Source: Calendula officinalis (Eukaryota; Streptophyta; Magnoliopsida; Asterales; Asteraceae). Taken from it: DNA of 64,000 bases. The stretch is from assembly GCA_963853835.1 (NCBI GenBank), contig OY970828.1, positions 63,728,861 through 63,792,860 of the forward strand, read 5' to 3'. Within the stretch, counting starts at the first letter, position 1. The number at the start of each line of letters is the position of its first letter. Under the pieces are notes generated by a model. That model was given only the letters and a program-made list of their open reading frames with translations. It ran no database searches and was not told the origin of the DNA. A program made the position numbers and the translations under genes. Positions 44,870 to 56,334 of the stretch are shown here, piece by piece.

Positions 44870-47800
44870 TTAAGACGAAGAACGAACAGGAGAGACAACG
44901 AGAAAAAGATGAGGATATTTCTTTCGCATCTGGTCCTCACGTTCCCACGTGAATTCAGGACCTCTTTTGGAGTTCCATCTGACTTTAACGATTTTGATCT
45001 TGCTTCTTCGCAACTTTTGCTCTTTCCAGTCAGATATTTCAATTGGTTCCTCAGTGAAATGGAGTTTGTCGTCGATAATAATCTCTTCAGTAGGGACGAT
45101 AAGCGAAGGATCATGAATGAACTTTTTAAGATTAGAAACATGAAATGTGTTGTGAACATTGCTGAGTTCATTAGGAAGACGAAGGCGATATGCAACAGCA
45201 CCGATTCTTTCCAGAATCTCAAATGGTCCGACATAACGAGGACTGAGCTTTCCTTTCTTACCAAAACGTACAACACCTTTCCAAGGTGCTACTTTCAGTA
45301 AAACGTGGTCGCCAACAGCGAACTCTAAAGGCTTTCGACGATTATCAGCATAACTCTTTTGTCGATCTCTGGCAGCCTTGATACGATCTTTGATTTTGAA
45401 AATCTTGTCAGTCGTTTCTTGTAGCATCTCAGGACCAGTGATTTGACGATCACCAATTTCAATCCAACAAAGTGGCGAACGACACTTTCTTCCATACAAA
45501 GCTTCAAACGGTGCGGCCTTAATAGTTGTATGATAACTATTATTATACGAGAACTCAGCTAACGGAAGATGAGAATCCCAACTTCCACCAAAATCAATAA
45601 CACAGGCTCTCAGCATGTCTTCCAAAGTTTGAGTTGTTCTTTCAGTCTGACCATCTGTTTGAGGATGATAGGCAGTACTCATATCGAGGCGAGTACCGAG
45701 AGATTTTTGCAACGATTGCCAAAAACGAGACGTAAAGCGACTATCACGATCAGAGATGATCGCGACTGGCACACCATGCCGAGATACAACTTCCTTCAAA
45801 TAAATTCTTGTTAACTTCTCCATTTGATCAGTTTCCTTAATAGGAATGAAGTGAGCTGATTTGGTCAATCGATCGACAATTACCCAAATTGTATCATGAC
45901 CATTAGATGTTCGAGGCAATTTGGTTATAAAATCCATGGAGATTTCTTCCCATTTCCATTCAGGGATCTCTGGTTGTTGTAGAAGACCGGAAGGCTTCTG
46001 ATTCTCTGCTTTCACTCTAGCGCAAGTTAAACATTTGCTGACATAAACCGCGATCTCTTTCTTCATGTTTGGCCACCAATAAAATCCTTTGACATCTTTA
46101 TACATCTTGTCGGCACCAGGATGAATAGAATATTTGGATCGATGAGCTTCATTCAAGATAACGTTACGAACACTTCCGAAATTTGGAACCCATAGACGAT
46201 CCATGAAATAAAGAGTTCCATCCACCTTTGCTTCCAACTGCTTCTCCATACCACGCAAAGCTTCACTTTTGATGTTCTCTACCTTCAAGGCTTCAATTTG
46301 GAATTCATGAACTTGGGAAGATAGATTTGAACGAACAGAGATTGGAAGGGCTCGAACACGACGAGGTTTAGGTTGCTCTTTCCGACTTAAGGCATCAGCT
46401 ACCACATTAGCCTTACCAGGATGATACTTAATTTCACATTCATAGTCGTTCATCAACTCTATCCATCTACGCTGTCTCATGTTGAGATCTTTCTGATTGA
46501 AGATATGTTGCAAACTCTTGTGATCAGTGAATATTGTGCATTTGGTACCGTAGAGGTAATGTCTCCAAATCTTCAACGCGAAAATAACTGCACCCAACTC
46601 AAGATCATGAGTTGCATAATTCTTCTCGTGGTTCTTCAGTTGTCGAGAGGCGTAGGCGATTACTTTGTCATGTTGCATCAATACACAACCTAGCCCTTGG
46701 TGCGAAGCATCACAGTACACCACAAAATTATCGATTCCTTCAGGGAGAGATAGAATAGGAGCAGAACATAATTTAGATTTTAGAGATTGGAAGGCTGATT
46801 CTTGCTTTTCACCCCAGACAAATTTCTCATCCTTGTGTGTTAACACCGTCAAATCCTTTGCAATCTTTGAGAAATTTTCTATGAACCTTCTATAGTAACC
46901 AGCAAGACCAAGGAATTGTCTTACTTCAGTTGGGGTCTTCGGAGCTTCCCAATTCTTTATAGCTTCTATCTTTGCAGGATCAACGTGAATACCTTCTTTG
47001 TTGATAATATGACCCAGAAATTGGACTTCACGCAACCAAAATTCACACTTGGACAACTTGGCGTACAGCTTCTCTTTTTCCAACAACTCAAGAATGATTC
47101 TTAAGTGCTCTTCATGCTCTTCTCTAGAATGCGAATAGATGAGGATATCATCTATGAAGACGATAACAAATTTATCAAGATACTGCTTGCACACTCTGTT
47201 CATGAGATCCATAAACACAGCAGGTGCATTGGTCAAACCAAATGGCATTACCAAAAATTCATAATGACCATAGCGAGTTCTAAAAGCAGTTTTGGGCACA
47301 TCTTCATCACGAACTTTTAACTGATGGTAACCTGAACGAAGATCGATTTTGGAATAGAAACTCGATCCTTGGAGTTGATCGAATAGATCATCAATACGGG
47401 GAAGAGGATATCGATTCTTAATTGTTACTTTGTTCAATTCACGATAATCAATGCACATTCTCATTGAACCATCTTTCTTCTTAACAAAAAGGACAGGAGC
47501 TCCCCAGGGCGAGAAACTCGGTCGAATGAAACCAAGATCAAGAAGTTCTTGCAATTGTGATGAAAGTTCTTGCATTTCAGACGGTGCAAGACGATAAGGA
47601 GAACGCGCGATAGGTGCGGCTCCTGGAATCAGATCAATACGAAATTCAACTTGTCTCTGAGGCGGCAGTCCAGGCAATTCACTAGGAAATACACCAGGAA
47701 ATTCACGAACAATAGGAATGTCCTCAATCTTACGATCTTTGGACTTTGTGTCAACGACATGAGCAAGAAAGGCTTGGCATCCTTTACGAAGATATTTTTG

Positions 47801-49396
47801 AGCTTTCATGGAAGTTATGATTTTTATGTTTTTGTTTCGTTGTTCACCTTGAATTATTAATGTTTCTGTTTTGGATAAGGGAATTCGGATTTGTTTGGTG
47901 TAGCATATAATTTCAGCACGGTTTTTAGACAACCAATCCATCCCTATGACGATATCAAAACTACCTAGTTCTACAGGCACAAGGTCTATATCAAAAATGT
48001 GATCATCTAGGTCAAGCTTACAACCTTTAAAAACTTCACTAGACCTAACAACTTTGCCATTTGCTAACTCGATTTCATAATTCACTTTCAAACGATCAGG
48101 ACTCTGATTTAAGAAACTTTTAAAGTCGGTCGATACGAAACTCAAGTCAGCTCCCGAGTCAAATAAAATAGAAGCAAAATGATTGTTGACGATAAACGTA
48201 CCAGTAACGGTATCAGGGTTCTCACGAGCTTCTTGAGCATTCATAACAAATGCACGACCACGACCATTTTGACGATCATTGTTGTTGTTGGCATTGCGAT
48301 TGTTGTTACGATTGTTATTACGATTGCCATTGTTGTTGTTGCCATTCTGGTTATTGTTGTTCTGAAGTTTAGGGCAACGATTACGATAATGGTTAGAATC
48401 ACCACACTCGTAGCAGACAGGATTCTTAGGAGGATTGTTGGACGAACACTTTCTGAAATTATGACCCCAGCGGTCACACTTGAAACATTTCTCACACTGA
48501 CCGTCATGATGCCAGTTACATCGGTTACACAGGGGCTTACTTCCAGCATAAAACTTAGAATCTGAATTAGGCTGATTGTTGTGCTGATTAGAGGCAGCAT
48601 AATTCTTAGTCTTTTGGTATTTGTTCCCTTTGTAATCACGCTTGTTGTCGTAAGAACGCTTTCCATTCTCATTGCTCACATTATCAGAAGATTTGCTAGA
48701 CACCACTAGCTTGTCTTTGAACGATCCACTTCTCACTGCATCATCAATCAACCTTGTTGCACGATTCACAGCATCTTCAAATGTTGTCGGTTCGGAGGCA
48801 ATAACATGAGTACGAATATGATCATGAAGACCTTGAAGATACTTCTCAATACGCTTGAATTCAGGAGAAACCATATGAGGAACGAGACGAGCGAGTTCTT
48901 GAAACTTAGTTGTGTAGGTAACAATATCAGATCCAACCATGGACAGATTCCATAGTTCCACCTCAACTTTTTGTAGCTCTCTCCTTGGGCAAAACTTCTG
49001 AGTTAACTGATCCTTAAACGTATCCCAAGTCATAGCATCAACAGTTGCACGACCTAAGACTTGCACTTGAGAATTCCACCAGGACAACGCTTCCTTGGAC
49101 AACGTACTAGCAGCAAACTTCGTCATATTCTCAGGGGTACATTGAATAACACTGAAAATGGATTCCACCTTCTCAATCCAGTGGATGATAGCAATAGCAC
49201 CTTCAGATCCAGAGTAGGTCGGAGGATGACAGGACGTAAAGGTCTTAAATGACTGACCCTGACGATTGGGATCATTGTTTCCCACATTAGATGCACCAGC
49301 GGCATTTCCTCTTGCAGCATTCATTTGAGCCATTGCTTCAGCGATACGGCGTTCCACCATTTGTTCGACAGTCTCAGCGTTTCCTCCTCGAGCCAT
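44870..49396 (-). CDS. Chromovirus Gag-Pol polyprotein (1508 aa)
   Basis: One uninterrupted frame from MARGGNAETVEQMVERR. Approximate residues: capsid 50-230 (SFKTFTSCHPPTYSG; WWNSQVQVLGR); CCHC knuckles CFKCDRWGHNFRKC near 310 and CYECGDSNHYRNRC near 328; an Asn-rich linker; protease LFDSGADLSF near 412; RT with YPLPRIDD, MPFGLTNAPAVF and FIDDILIYS near 750; RNase H starting VVYCDASHQGLG; integrase with a His/Cys zinc region (CLTCARVKAENQK) and the D,D,E triad in MDFITKLP, SDRDSRF and DGQTERTTQTLE (about 1155-1250); and a chromodomain-like C-terminus (KKFIHDP to FTWEREDQ, about 1430-1495). The chromodomain usually steers integration to heterochromatin. Gag and Pol share a frame, as in many chromoviruses. 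No damaged catalytic residue seen. Start chosen as the first Met of the open frame, before a coiled-coil-like N-terminus. Confidence 0.95.
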   Translation of the reverse strand: MARGGNAETVEQMVERRIAEAMAQMNAARGNAAGASNVGNNDPNRQGQSFKTFTSCHPPTYSGSEGAIAIIHWIEKVESIFSVIQCTPENMTKFAASTLSKEALSWWNSQVQVLGRATVDAMTWDTFKDQLTQKFCPRRELQKVEVELWNLSMVGSDIVTYTTKFQELARLVPHMVSPEFKRIEKYLQGLHDHIRTHVIASEPTTFEDAVNRATRLIDDAVRSGSFKDKLVVSSKSSDNVSNENGKRSYDNKRDYKGNKYQKTKNYAASNQHNNQPNSDSKFYAGSKPLCNRCNWHHDGQCEKCFKCDRWGHNFRKCSSNNPPKNPVCYECGDSNHYRNRCPKLQNNNNQNGNNNNGNRNNNRNNNRNANNNNDRQNGRGRAFVMNAQEARENPDTVTGTFIVNNHFASILFDSGADLSFVSTDFKSFLNQSPDRLKVNYEIELANGKVVRSSEVFKGCKLDLDDHIFDIDLVPVELGSFDIVIGMDWLSKNRAEIICYTKQIRIPLSKTETLIIQGEQRNKNIKIITSMKAQKYLRKGCQAFLAHVVDTKSKDRKIEDIPIVREFPGVFPSELPGLPPQRQVEFRIDLIPGAAPIARSPYRLAPSEMQELSSQLQELLDLGFIRPSFSPWGAPVLFVKKKDGSMRMCIDYRELNKVTIKNRYPLPRIDDLFDQLQGSSFYSKIDLRSGYHQLKVRDEDVPKTAFRTRYGHYEFLVMPFGLTNAPAVFMDLMNRVCKQYLDKFVIVFIDDILIYSHSREEHEEHLRIILELLEKEKLYAKLSKCEFWLREVQFLGHIINKEGIHVDPAKIEAIKNWEAPKTPTEVRQFLGLAGYYRRFIENFSKIAKDLTVLTHKDEKFVWGEKQESAFQSLKSKLCSAPILSLPEGIDNFVVYCDASHQGLGCVLMQHDKVIAYASRQLKNHEKNYATHDLELGAVIFALKIWRHYLYGTKCTIFTDHKSLQHIFNQKDLNMRQRRWIELMNDYECEIKYHPGKANVVADALSRKEQPKPRRVRALPISVRSNLSSQVHEFQIEALKVENIKSEALRGMEKQLEAKVDGTLYFMDRLWVPNFGSVRNVILNEAHRSKYSIHPGADKMYKDVKGFYWWPNMKKEIAVYVSKCLTCARVKAENQKPSGLLQQPEIPEWKWEEISMDFITKLPRTSNGHDTIWVIVDRLTKSAHFIPIKETDQMEKLTRIYLKEVVSRHGVPVAIISDRDSRFTSRFWQSLQKSLGTRLDMSTAYHPQTDGQTERTTQTLEDMLRACVIDFGGSWDSHLPLAEFSYNNSYHTTIKAAPFEALYGRKCRSPLCWIEIGDRQITGPEMLQETTDKIFKIKDRIKAARDRQKSYADNRRKPLEFAVGDHVLLKVAPWKGVVRFGKKGKLSPRYVGPFEILERIGAVAYRLRLPNELSNVHNTFHVSNLKKFIHDPSLIVPTEEIIIDDKLHFTEEPIEISDWKEQKLRRSKIKIVKVRWNSKRGPEFTWEREDQMRKKYPHLFLVVSPVRSSS

Positions 49397-49752
49397 TGAT
49401 GAATTACTGATACAAGTAATATGACAAGAAATTAAGAGATGAATAATATAGGAGGACTATAAGGGAAAAGAAATAGGGATCAAAGAATAGATATACAATA
49501 GACGTAATAGTAGTAGTAGACGTAGATATAAATAGTCGTAATTATAGTAGTAGTAGTAGAGATGTATAGAAAATACAATTATAAGAACAATAGAAATTAC
49601 TAAAATATCACTTTTATTAAACACATTCCTAATACATAATAGTTTTAAAAGTAGGGCATATAAGCCAATACTAAAGAACAAAAATACTAAAATAGTTAAA
49701 CATAAGTCCTAAAAATAGAAATAGAAAACACATATAAACGATAGGTAGATGA
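49397..49752 (-). other. Non-coding gap between the small ORF and gag
   Basis: AT-rich, with AGTAGTAGTAGA and TAATAGTAGTAGTAGACG runs (49505-49560). No ORF. Confidence 0.6.
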
Positions 49753-50202
49753 CTAATCATCTTCTTCAGGCTCAGAGTCTTCCATAGGCTCTGACTCTTC
49801 TTCTGGCTCTTCCTCTGGTTCTGATTCTTCCTCTGGCTCAGAGTCTTCTTCAGGCTCTGATTCTGATATCACTTCTGGCTCTGGTTCTCGACGTCGTGGA
49901 GTTCTTGGGGCAACATCACGCTTAGGTTTAGCAGGCGAACATAGATAAATAAGACCGCCCTCACGCTTACGATAGACAATAGGACGCTGACCACGAGCTG
50001 GAGTAGGAGGACCATTAGGAATGATAGGAAAGGGACGTCTTCTTGGGCGACGATGCCATGGGACAACAGGAGGTTGTACCACTGCTGGCACTGGAGCAAC
50101 AGGCACTGGGACTACTGGGACAGCAGCACCATGATCACTATCGGAATCATACGAGATATCGAGGACACTAGCAGGCGACATTCTACTAAACACGACGCAC
50201 AA
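49753..50202 (-). CDS. Small acidic ORF upstream of gag in the chromovirus (ORF0-like)
   Basis: 149 aa from the first ATG, or 141 aa from MSPASVLDISYDSDSD (ATG near 50178), which I prefer because the extra residues are unlike the rest. Order: short Asp/Ser start, Pro/Val-rich stretch (VPVVPVPVAPVPAVV), basic Arg/Pro middle (WHRRPRRRPFPIIP), then a strongly acidic tail of SEPEE/EPEEE repeats. It lies on the sense strand between the 5' LTR and gag, so it would be the first ORF on the genomic RNA. No known domain recognised. It may be a true accessory protein, or a leader frame kept open by chance in a young element; the repeated SEPEE pattern and the codon phase argue mildly for coding. Confidence 0.55.
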   Translation of the reverse strand: MCVVFSRMSPASVLDISYDSDSDHGAAVPVVPVPVAPVPAVVQPPVVPWHRRPRRRPFPIIPNGPPTPARGQRPIVYRKREGGLIYLCSPAKPKRDVAPRTPRRREPEPEVISESEPEEDSEPEEESEPEEEPEEESEPMEDSEPEEDD

Positions 50203-50419
50203 AAATCTATTAGATTATGAAGTTGTAAGGCTTACTGACATATGCTAGCTATATCACTAGGGCAATGCTAACTAAGGCAAATGTTCTAAACTATGAACAA
50301 TGGAACTTCAGGATATGAGACTGAGCATGCCATGATTATTTTGACTTTATAAAAGTGTTTGTTTTTCCCAAAAATCTTTTGTAGTTATAGACTAGGCTTG
50401 CTAATTCACTATAACTTAA
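50203..50419 (-). other. Chromovirus leader between PBS and small ORF
   Basis: Non-coding, about 217 bp, no feature seen. Confidence 0.6.
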
Positions 50420-50431
50420 GCTCTGATACCA
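50420..50431 (-). promoter_or_regulatory. Primer-binding site of the chromovirus
   Basis: The - strand reads TGGTATCAGAGC, three bases inside the 5' LTR; complementary to initiator tRNA-Met. Confidence 0.92.
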
Positions 50432-50434
50432 CTC

Positions 50435-53117
50435 TGTCACACCCCGCCAAAAATGAGTTTTACTTCATTTAAAATGTTTTGCGGAAGAACGAAGGTGTAA
50501 CGTTCATGACAACATAGCAAAAATTAAGTAAACAAACAACCATGCAATAATGAAAAATAAAGGTTTGTTTCACTTTCCAAAAATAGAAAGTTTCCAAAGA
50601 TAGCAAGTTTCCTAAAATAGAAATTGTTTGAAATGAAATGATTGTTCGTAAACTTAATGTTTTAATCATGGCTCACGACAATCCCAATGCTCATATCCTC
50701 CAAACTCCACTGCACCTAATTACCTGGAAAAACATAAATAGTAAAAGGGTCAACAATAATGTTGAGTGAATCCACAGGGTTAATGTAAGAGTAAAGTAAA
50801 GTAAAGTGTTTTGCTACTCGAAATGTTTGTTATGAAAATGTTTTATGACTGAAAAGTATAAAGTTCAACACTCATATGATATGAGTAGTAAGTATGAAAT
50901 GTTTAGTGTAGTTGTAGAAAGTATACAACTACTAGTTGTGTTTATGAAAAAGTGTTGAACAAATGTTGTGTTTGACATCGCATGAACCGTTATCCCCAAC
51001 AGGTAGCTAGTCTATTGAGTTAATATACCAACCCCTAAGTCCACAATCAACACTTCAACTCTAGTATGTTATGTTATTTTATGGATATACACTCCCGGAG
51101 ATGTCTTGGATAAACCAAGTAATGATCAAACGTTGTTGGGAGGATGAGTGTCAGCCAATAGTACTATCTGCATATCCATGGTCTAGATCCACTAGTTAAT
51201 GATTGCTGGTAACCTTAGTCCGGTATAATAATTGTTTGTCATGCCAATGCGATAATGAAAATGTATAGATGTTGTTGTACAGTCATAGTAAAACAGTAGC
51301 AGTTGTGTTTATGTTTTCCACCCCAAAGTTTATAAAACAGTTAAAAGAGTAAAGGGGTCTGTGGACTCACCTGGCAAAGCTTAGCAATACGAGACTTAGG
51401 ACAGAGAATCCTTGGGAGACTCCTAGCTTCCTAAATAATTTAACTAATGATTAAACTAAGCTAATACAGGCGATACTACATACGATATAAGTTAAACAAT
51501 ATGTATTTCATGTTATGTTTTCATGTTTTGTGACATCGAATGAACTTAGGTTATCGGACCTTAACAGGTCGAAATGAAATGAAATGAAATGAACTTCGAA
51601 ATGAAATGAAATGAAATGGACTATGAAATGAAATGAAATGAAATGGGCTTGGGTTAGGCTTATTGGGCCTAGATTGGGCCTATTGGGCTTAATGGGCTTA
51701 ATGGGTTGGGCCACTTGGGCCTCTTATTGGGCTTAGGTCCACTTAGGTTGGGCCTTGAATTGGGCTTGGCCCAATTGGGTTCGGTTTAGTTGGGTATGGG
51801 CCAAAGGTTTGGGCTTTGGTCCAAATGGGCTTGGATACTAATGGGCCAACTAATGTTTGGGCCCGATGGACTAAAGTAGATCGATATGGGCCAAGTACGG
51901 GCCTTGGCCCGATTAGGTATTCGGGTTTGGGTCCACGGTTTGGGTCAAGATCCGGCCTTGACCCGGTTTGACTTATTGGTCAACATTGGTCAAAATTAGT
52001 CAACAAAAGTCACTAAAGCTTCTAGATTTCGGTTAGGGTCTAGGGTTTGATGCAAATCAGTCAACCAAGGTCAAATATGGTCAAATGTGGTCAACCTAGG
52101 TTCGGTTTTGAGGGTGGTTCGGTTAGGGTTGGCCGGCTAGGCCGAAACCCTAATGGTTCGGTTCTAGTTTGGCCTAGATCGAGTGTAGGTCCGAGTATAG
52201 TGTCTAGATCGGGTAGGGTTCGAGACTAGAGACTAGATCTAGGGTTTATCATGTCAAAGTTCGGGATCTAGGGATCTAACATACGGATCTAGCAATAAAA
52301 CAACAAAACAATTACAATACACACACACATGACCCGATCGGATGAGAACACGCATGTGTATTCGATTTCTATAGCTAACCGAGACCACATGGCCTTGGGC
52401 CATGGTCTCGGGTTCAAATCAGTAGGTTAGCAAGGGTTTAAGCAAGTAGAAACAAGGGTTTTTAGGGTTCATACCTTGGATTAAACGATTAAGAACGAAG
52501 GAAGTGTTTTGGGGTTGCTTGCGATCGGAAAGTGGACGAACAAGATGATGATGGAGCTTGAATGAATCGGTTTTGGTAGGGTTTGGGAATGCTTGGCCGA
52601 AATTGATAAAGGGATTTAGGGTTGTGATGGCTTGGTTTATATAGGGTAGAGATCTAGGGTTTCCAATAAGAAGTTGAGTCAAACAAGGACTCATTCAACA
52701 TAGATGTGGATAAGATTTGGAGGCTACAAGATAAACCTCACCACCCTAGGTGGTTCGGCCGAATGGAGTAGGCAACAAGCAAGGTAGGCCGGCCACATTG
52801 GTGGTCGGTCTAGGTTTAGTGTCGGGTTTACACTATCGTTCAATTCGAGTCACGTTTATATTAAATTGTTACGTTTATTGTTTAACCGATAAAAGTTACC
52901 GTTTTAAGTATGTTATTAGCTCAAATGTGTCACCATAAGAAAATAATAATGTTGTGTTGACTAAAATAGTCAAACACTAATGTATGGTGCAAAAATAGAT
53001 GTGTTGTTGTGTATCAGGAATGCCAAATATAGAAATGTCTATAAGTAGAAACTTTCTAAATAAGGAAAGTTCTAGAAATGAAATGAGGTTACATACCAGA
53101 AATATCGAGTTGTCACA
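50435..53117 (-). repeat. 5' LTR of the chromovirus (2683 bp)
   Basis: Near-identical to 42144-44835. By eye the differences are a 9-bp deletion in the TGGGCY array plus about seven substitutions (such as CAACTCTAG/CAACTCCAG, GTTCATACC/GTTAATACC, GAATGGAG/GAATGCAG). Confidence 0.93.
52636..52645 (-). promoter_or_regulatory. TATA-like box in the 5' LTR of the chromovirus
   Basis: The - strand CTATATAAAC, about 475 bp from the LTR start, where a U3/R boundary would be expected. The equivalent in the other LTR is at 44354-44363. Confidence 0.5.
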
Positions 53118-54073
53118 GTTTTCACCATTCTTCATCTTCTTCACAAATCCTAACCTAATGAACCAAATAAAATCAAGAACATTATGAACACCCTTCAATC
53201 CTTCCTTACCAAAATATGAAGAACAAAAATCCAAAATCAAATGCAAAATCATTCACAGACCCCAAAACCCAAAAATCAAACCCAAAATAAAAACAAATAC
53301 ATGTTTTTATTCTTCGAGCATAATTGTGCTAACTAAATCAAACCGTAAATCTACATACATCACTTCTTCTTCTTCCTTCGAACATTCAAACCACATTCAA
53401 ACATTCAAACACACACATAAATTGTTTATTAATGTCACCACCGTAACCCGACGGAGAATAAGGTCGGATGTTCAGATTTTCAGATGAAATTAGGTCCGAT
53501 TTTCAGATCTAAGATCTCAAAGGTATTGCCGGAGAAGAACCGTGGCGGTGGTCGTCGGAGAATAAGGTCGCGGTGGTGTTCGCCGGAGAAGATCTTTGTT
53601 CAATGAAGAAAGCATTTTGGCGTGATGGATTTGGTTTGTAGATCTGATTGATTCCATATACAAGCACAAGTTCAGAAATTGATTCCATTTCAGTGCGATG
53701 GATTTGGATTTGGTTTGTAGATCTGATCTAATTTGGTGCGTCTGATTGATTCCGTCAATGCCCTCGCTGTGAAACCCTTCCTTTCCTCCACTGCGCTTCC
53801 ACCACTGCCGCCATTTCCGTCACCGCCCTCGCTGCTAGACATCAGATCCGTCGCAACATTGTGGCCGCCGGAAACGTCGGGAGTGTACGACATCTGCTTC
53901 GAGGAAGATTAGATCTGTAAAAAGAAGGAAGATGGTGGTCACGGTGGTGGCCGGCGGTGGTTGTGGCGGTGGAGTTGTTGTGGTGGCGGAGTTCACAGAA
54001 TGTTTAATTGGGGAAGAACGCCATAAATGAGGAAGATGATGCATGGGTAATTTGGGTAATTAGACAAAAAAAT
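53118..54073. other. Interior of the second MULE-like element
   Basis: Continuation of the DNA interrupted at 42143. 53440-53990 has gene-like composition (GCCGGAGAAG repeated, GGTCGTCGG, GTGGCGGTGG), reminiscent of captured gene leader or first-exon sequence. A - strand frame at 53893-53690 (MSYTPDVSGGHNVATD) may be a fragment of it. I cannot identify a parent protein. The right part (GGGTAATTTGGGTAATTAG) resembles the MULE arm. Confidence 0.4.
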
Positions 54074-56319
54074 TGTAACGCCCTGAAATTTTAATAATTA
54101 AATAATATTAATTTAATCGTCATATTTAAGTTTTAAAAAAAATAATGATTAGATAGTTTAGACGGTTCGTATTATTTAGACGACCTGTAATTAGACGGTT
54201 CGTATTAGTTCAACGTTTTAATTATTTGGACACTTTATTATTTTATAGACATTTGTATATCATTAACTGTCAATAAATAGTTCGTCTCGGGTTTTGACCG
54301 GTTAGTTAACCGTATGAGTTGAGTGACATTCTTTTGAGTCGGGTTAAATTAGTGTGTCAGGTTTAGCCGGTTAATTAATTAAGTAGACGATATTTTAGTT
54401 AGTTAGTGAGTTGGGCTTGGGCCAAGTAGGGGCTGTAAGGGGCTGGCCACCTTAGAATAAGACGTGGTTAATATACGGAATGTAGGGTTGAAACCTTTTC
54501 TTTTCTTTTGTCTTGTATTCTGCCGAACCCCTAAATCCCTAGTCGTGCCTCACTCGTAGGAGATCAGCCATGTGAGAAGAAGAAAATGGTGGAATTAATC
54601 ATGTTGGTCACCAATCAAATAAGTAAAGAAAGGAATGGCTTGTCGGTGGCAAATTTAATTGGAAAAGGAATTTTGAGATGGCGGAAGCATGTGCTGGCGA
54701 TGTTTTTTTTTTCATTTGTATGTTGGCAGCCAATTTTTGACCATTGTTACTCAATATAATTGGTGGTGGTCGATGGCTTAGAAGTCTATATTTCCTTGTT
54801 GGTTGATTTTGAAGCAGCGGAAGGATAGAGCGGAAGGATAGAGTGGAGATTCGATCGTGATATTTGATTCGTAGGGTATATCTTTAATCCCTTTTCTTGT
54901 AATCTTTTATTCGATTGATCGTTTTAAAATTTTCTAGCAAGTGTTACTGTTTTGGGGCTGAGTTCGTAGGGGTTGTGGTATGCCCGAATTCTGACGGGTC
55001 GGGTTGGCTAAATCAAGTTTTTACATCAAAACTTTTTCTAGCATATTTATGCTCTTATGTTCTCAGTTGTTTCGACCTGCTTAAAATAACCTTTTGTATT
55101 TTTTGGCCCGCACTAGGACCTTGTTTTCTGAGTTAGCTTTCCAATGCCGCAAACCTCTCGTCAATCTGATTTACGGTTTAAAAGTTATGCCCGTTTTAAT
55201 CTGTTGCTGTTAGGAACTTGACCTGTGCAGCATGCCTGTCTTGTGACAACATTTTGAGACCCTTAGTGTCTGTTTTGGCCAGTGAGCGTGTCACAGTCAT
55301 TTGTAGTTCTGGTTGTCTAGTTTATGAGGTAAAAGGATGGGAAAATTATAATGAGCCGTTTAGGAGTTATAGCAGTTCCCGTGAGACCGACGGGTGCTGC
55401 AAGTTTTCTAAATTAAGTCCTTGGGGTGGATTTTAATTCGGGGTTTCATTTTTATGTTTTAGGATCGTCTAGGAGTAACCGAGCCGAGCCTTAGAGTGTC
55501 GAGAATCCTTCGGAGCTTACGTATTCCAGGTGAGAATTCTCACCGTGTATTCAGTTTTAACGTTGTACATGCATGACTTATGTGTTATACTAGTTGAACC
55601 ATACTTATTACCTGAGTTTGATATGTTATCTGAGTATATGAGCATCTGTTTATTTATTTTGATCTGAGACATTGTGCCTGGGTAACTGAGCTCGGCACAG
55701 AGTCATTCTGTGCTACTACTTGCTAGGGCATCTGAGATAATTATGTTAAAGAGATAAAAACATAATAACACACATCTGAGTTTTTGGCTATATGCCTATC
55801 TTGTGATCACCTCCCGTCTGAGTTTTGGGATCACTCCCGTCTGAGTTTTGCCTTACGCCTATCTGAGGTGTGAGGAGGGGCGATCGACCCGAATCACACA
55901 AGCGCGCTATATAAATTAAAATATGAGTAATAAATTCTGAGAAATAAATCTGAGTAATTAATTGAGTAGATTATGAGTAGGAGTACATCGATGTGCCCTC
56001 ATGTGTTGTATGTTATGATTGTATGCATTTTGAGATTATCCACTCAGCTTCCCAGCTGACCCAAATCTCCCCCCATTGTTTCAGGTACCAGCAAAGGAAA
56101 AAAGAAGGTGGACGGTTGACCGCTGTATCTCCCAGAGTTGATGTGGACAACACTTAATATTTTAAAACACTTTATTTTATTTAAATTATTTCCGCATTAA
56201 ATACAGTTTTAAATGACAATATTATTCTTGGGTTTTAATTATTCAAGTTATTGGGACCTTTTTATTTAAAATCTTGTACTCAAAATTTTTAAAATTTTTG
56301 TGAATTTTTGGGTGTTACA
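54074..56319 (+). repeat. 5' LTR of the non-coding LTR element
   Basis: TGTAACGCCCTGAAATTTT start, GGGTGTTACA end, 2246 bp. The last 1.3 kb is shared with 33928-36729, including the TCTGAGTTTTGG..CTCCCG short repeats near 55776-55866. Confidence 0.88.
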
Positions 56320-56322
56320 ATT

Positions 56323-56334
56323 TGGTATCAGAGC
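56323..56334 (+). promoter_or_regulatory. Primer-binding site
   Basis: TGGTATCAGAGC, three bases after the LTR end; a perfect match to the initiator tRNA-Met type. Confidence 0.9.

Larger units (their letters stand above)
42144..53117 (-). mobile_element. Complete Tekay/Del-like chromovirus (Ty3-gypsy)
   Basis: Two near-identical LTRs (42144-44835, 50435-53117) with TGTCACA..TGTGACA-type ends are flanked by the 5-bp duplication GTTTT (42139-42143, 53118-53122). Primer-binding site, one open 1508-aa Gag-Pol with a chromodomain-like tail, a polypurine tract and an extra small ORF upstream of gag are all present. This is the only element here that appears coding-competent. By eye the LTRs differ by about seven substitutions and one 9-bp indel over 2.69 kb, indicating a young insertion. 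Confidence 0.93.

Noticed and set aside
44695..49320. Numerous medium frames overlapping the chromovirus polyprotein, including 190-aa frames near 44700-45300
   Set aside because: They are other-frame or opposite-strand shadows of the 1508-aa Gag-Pol.
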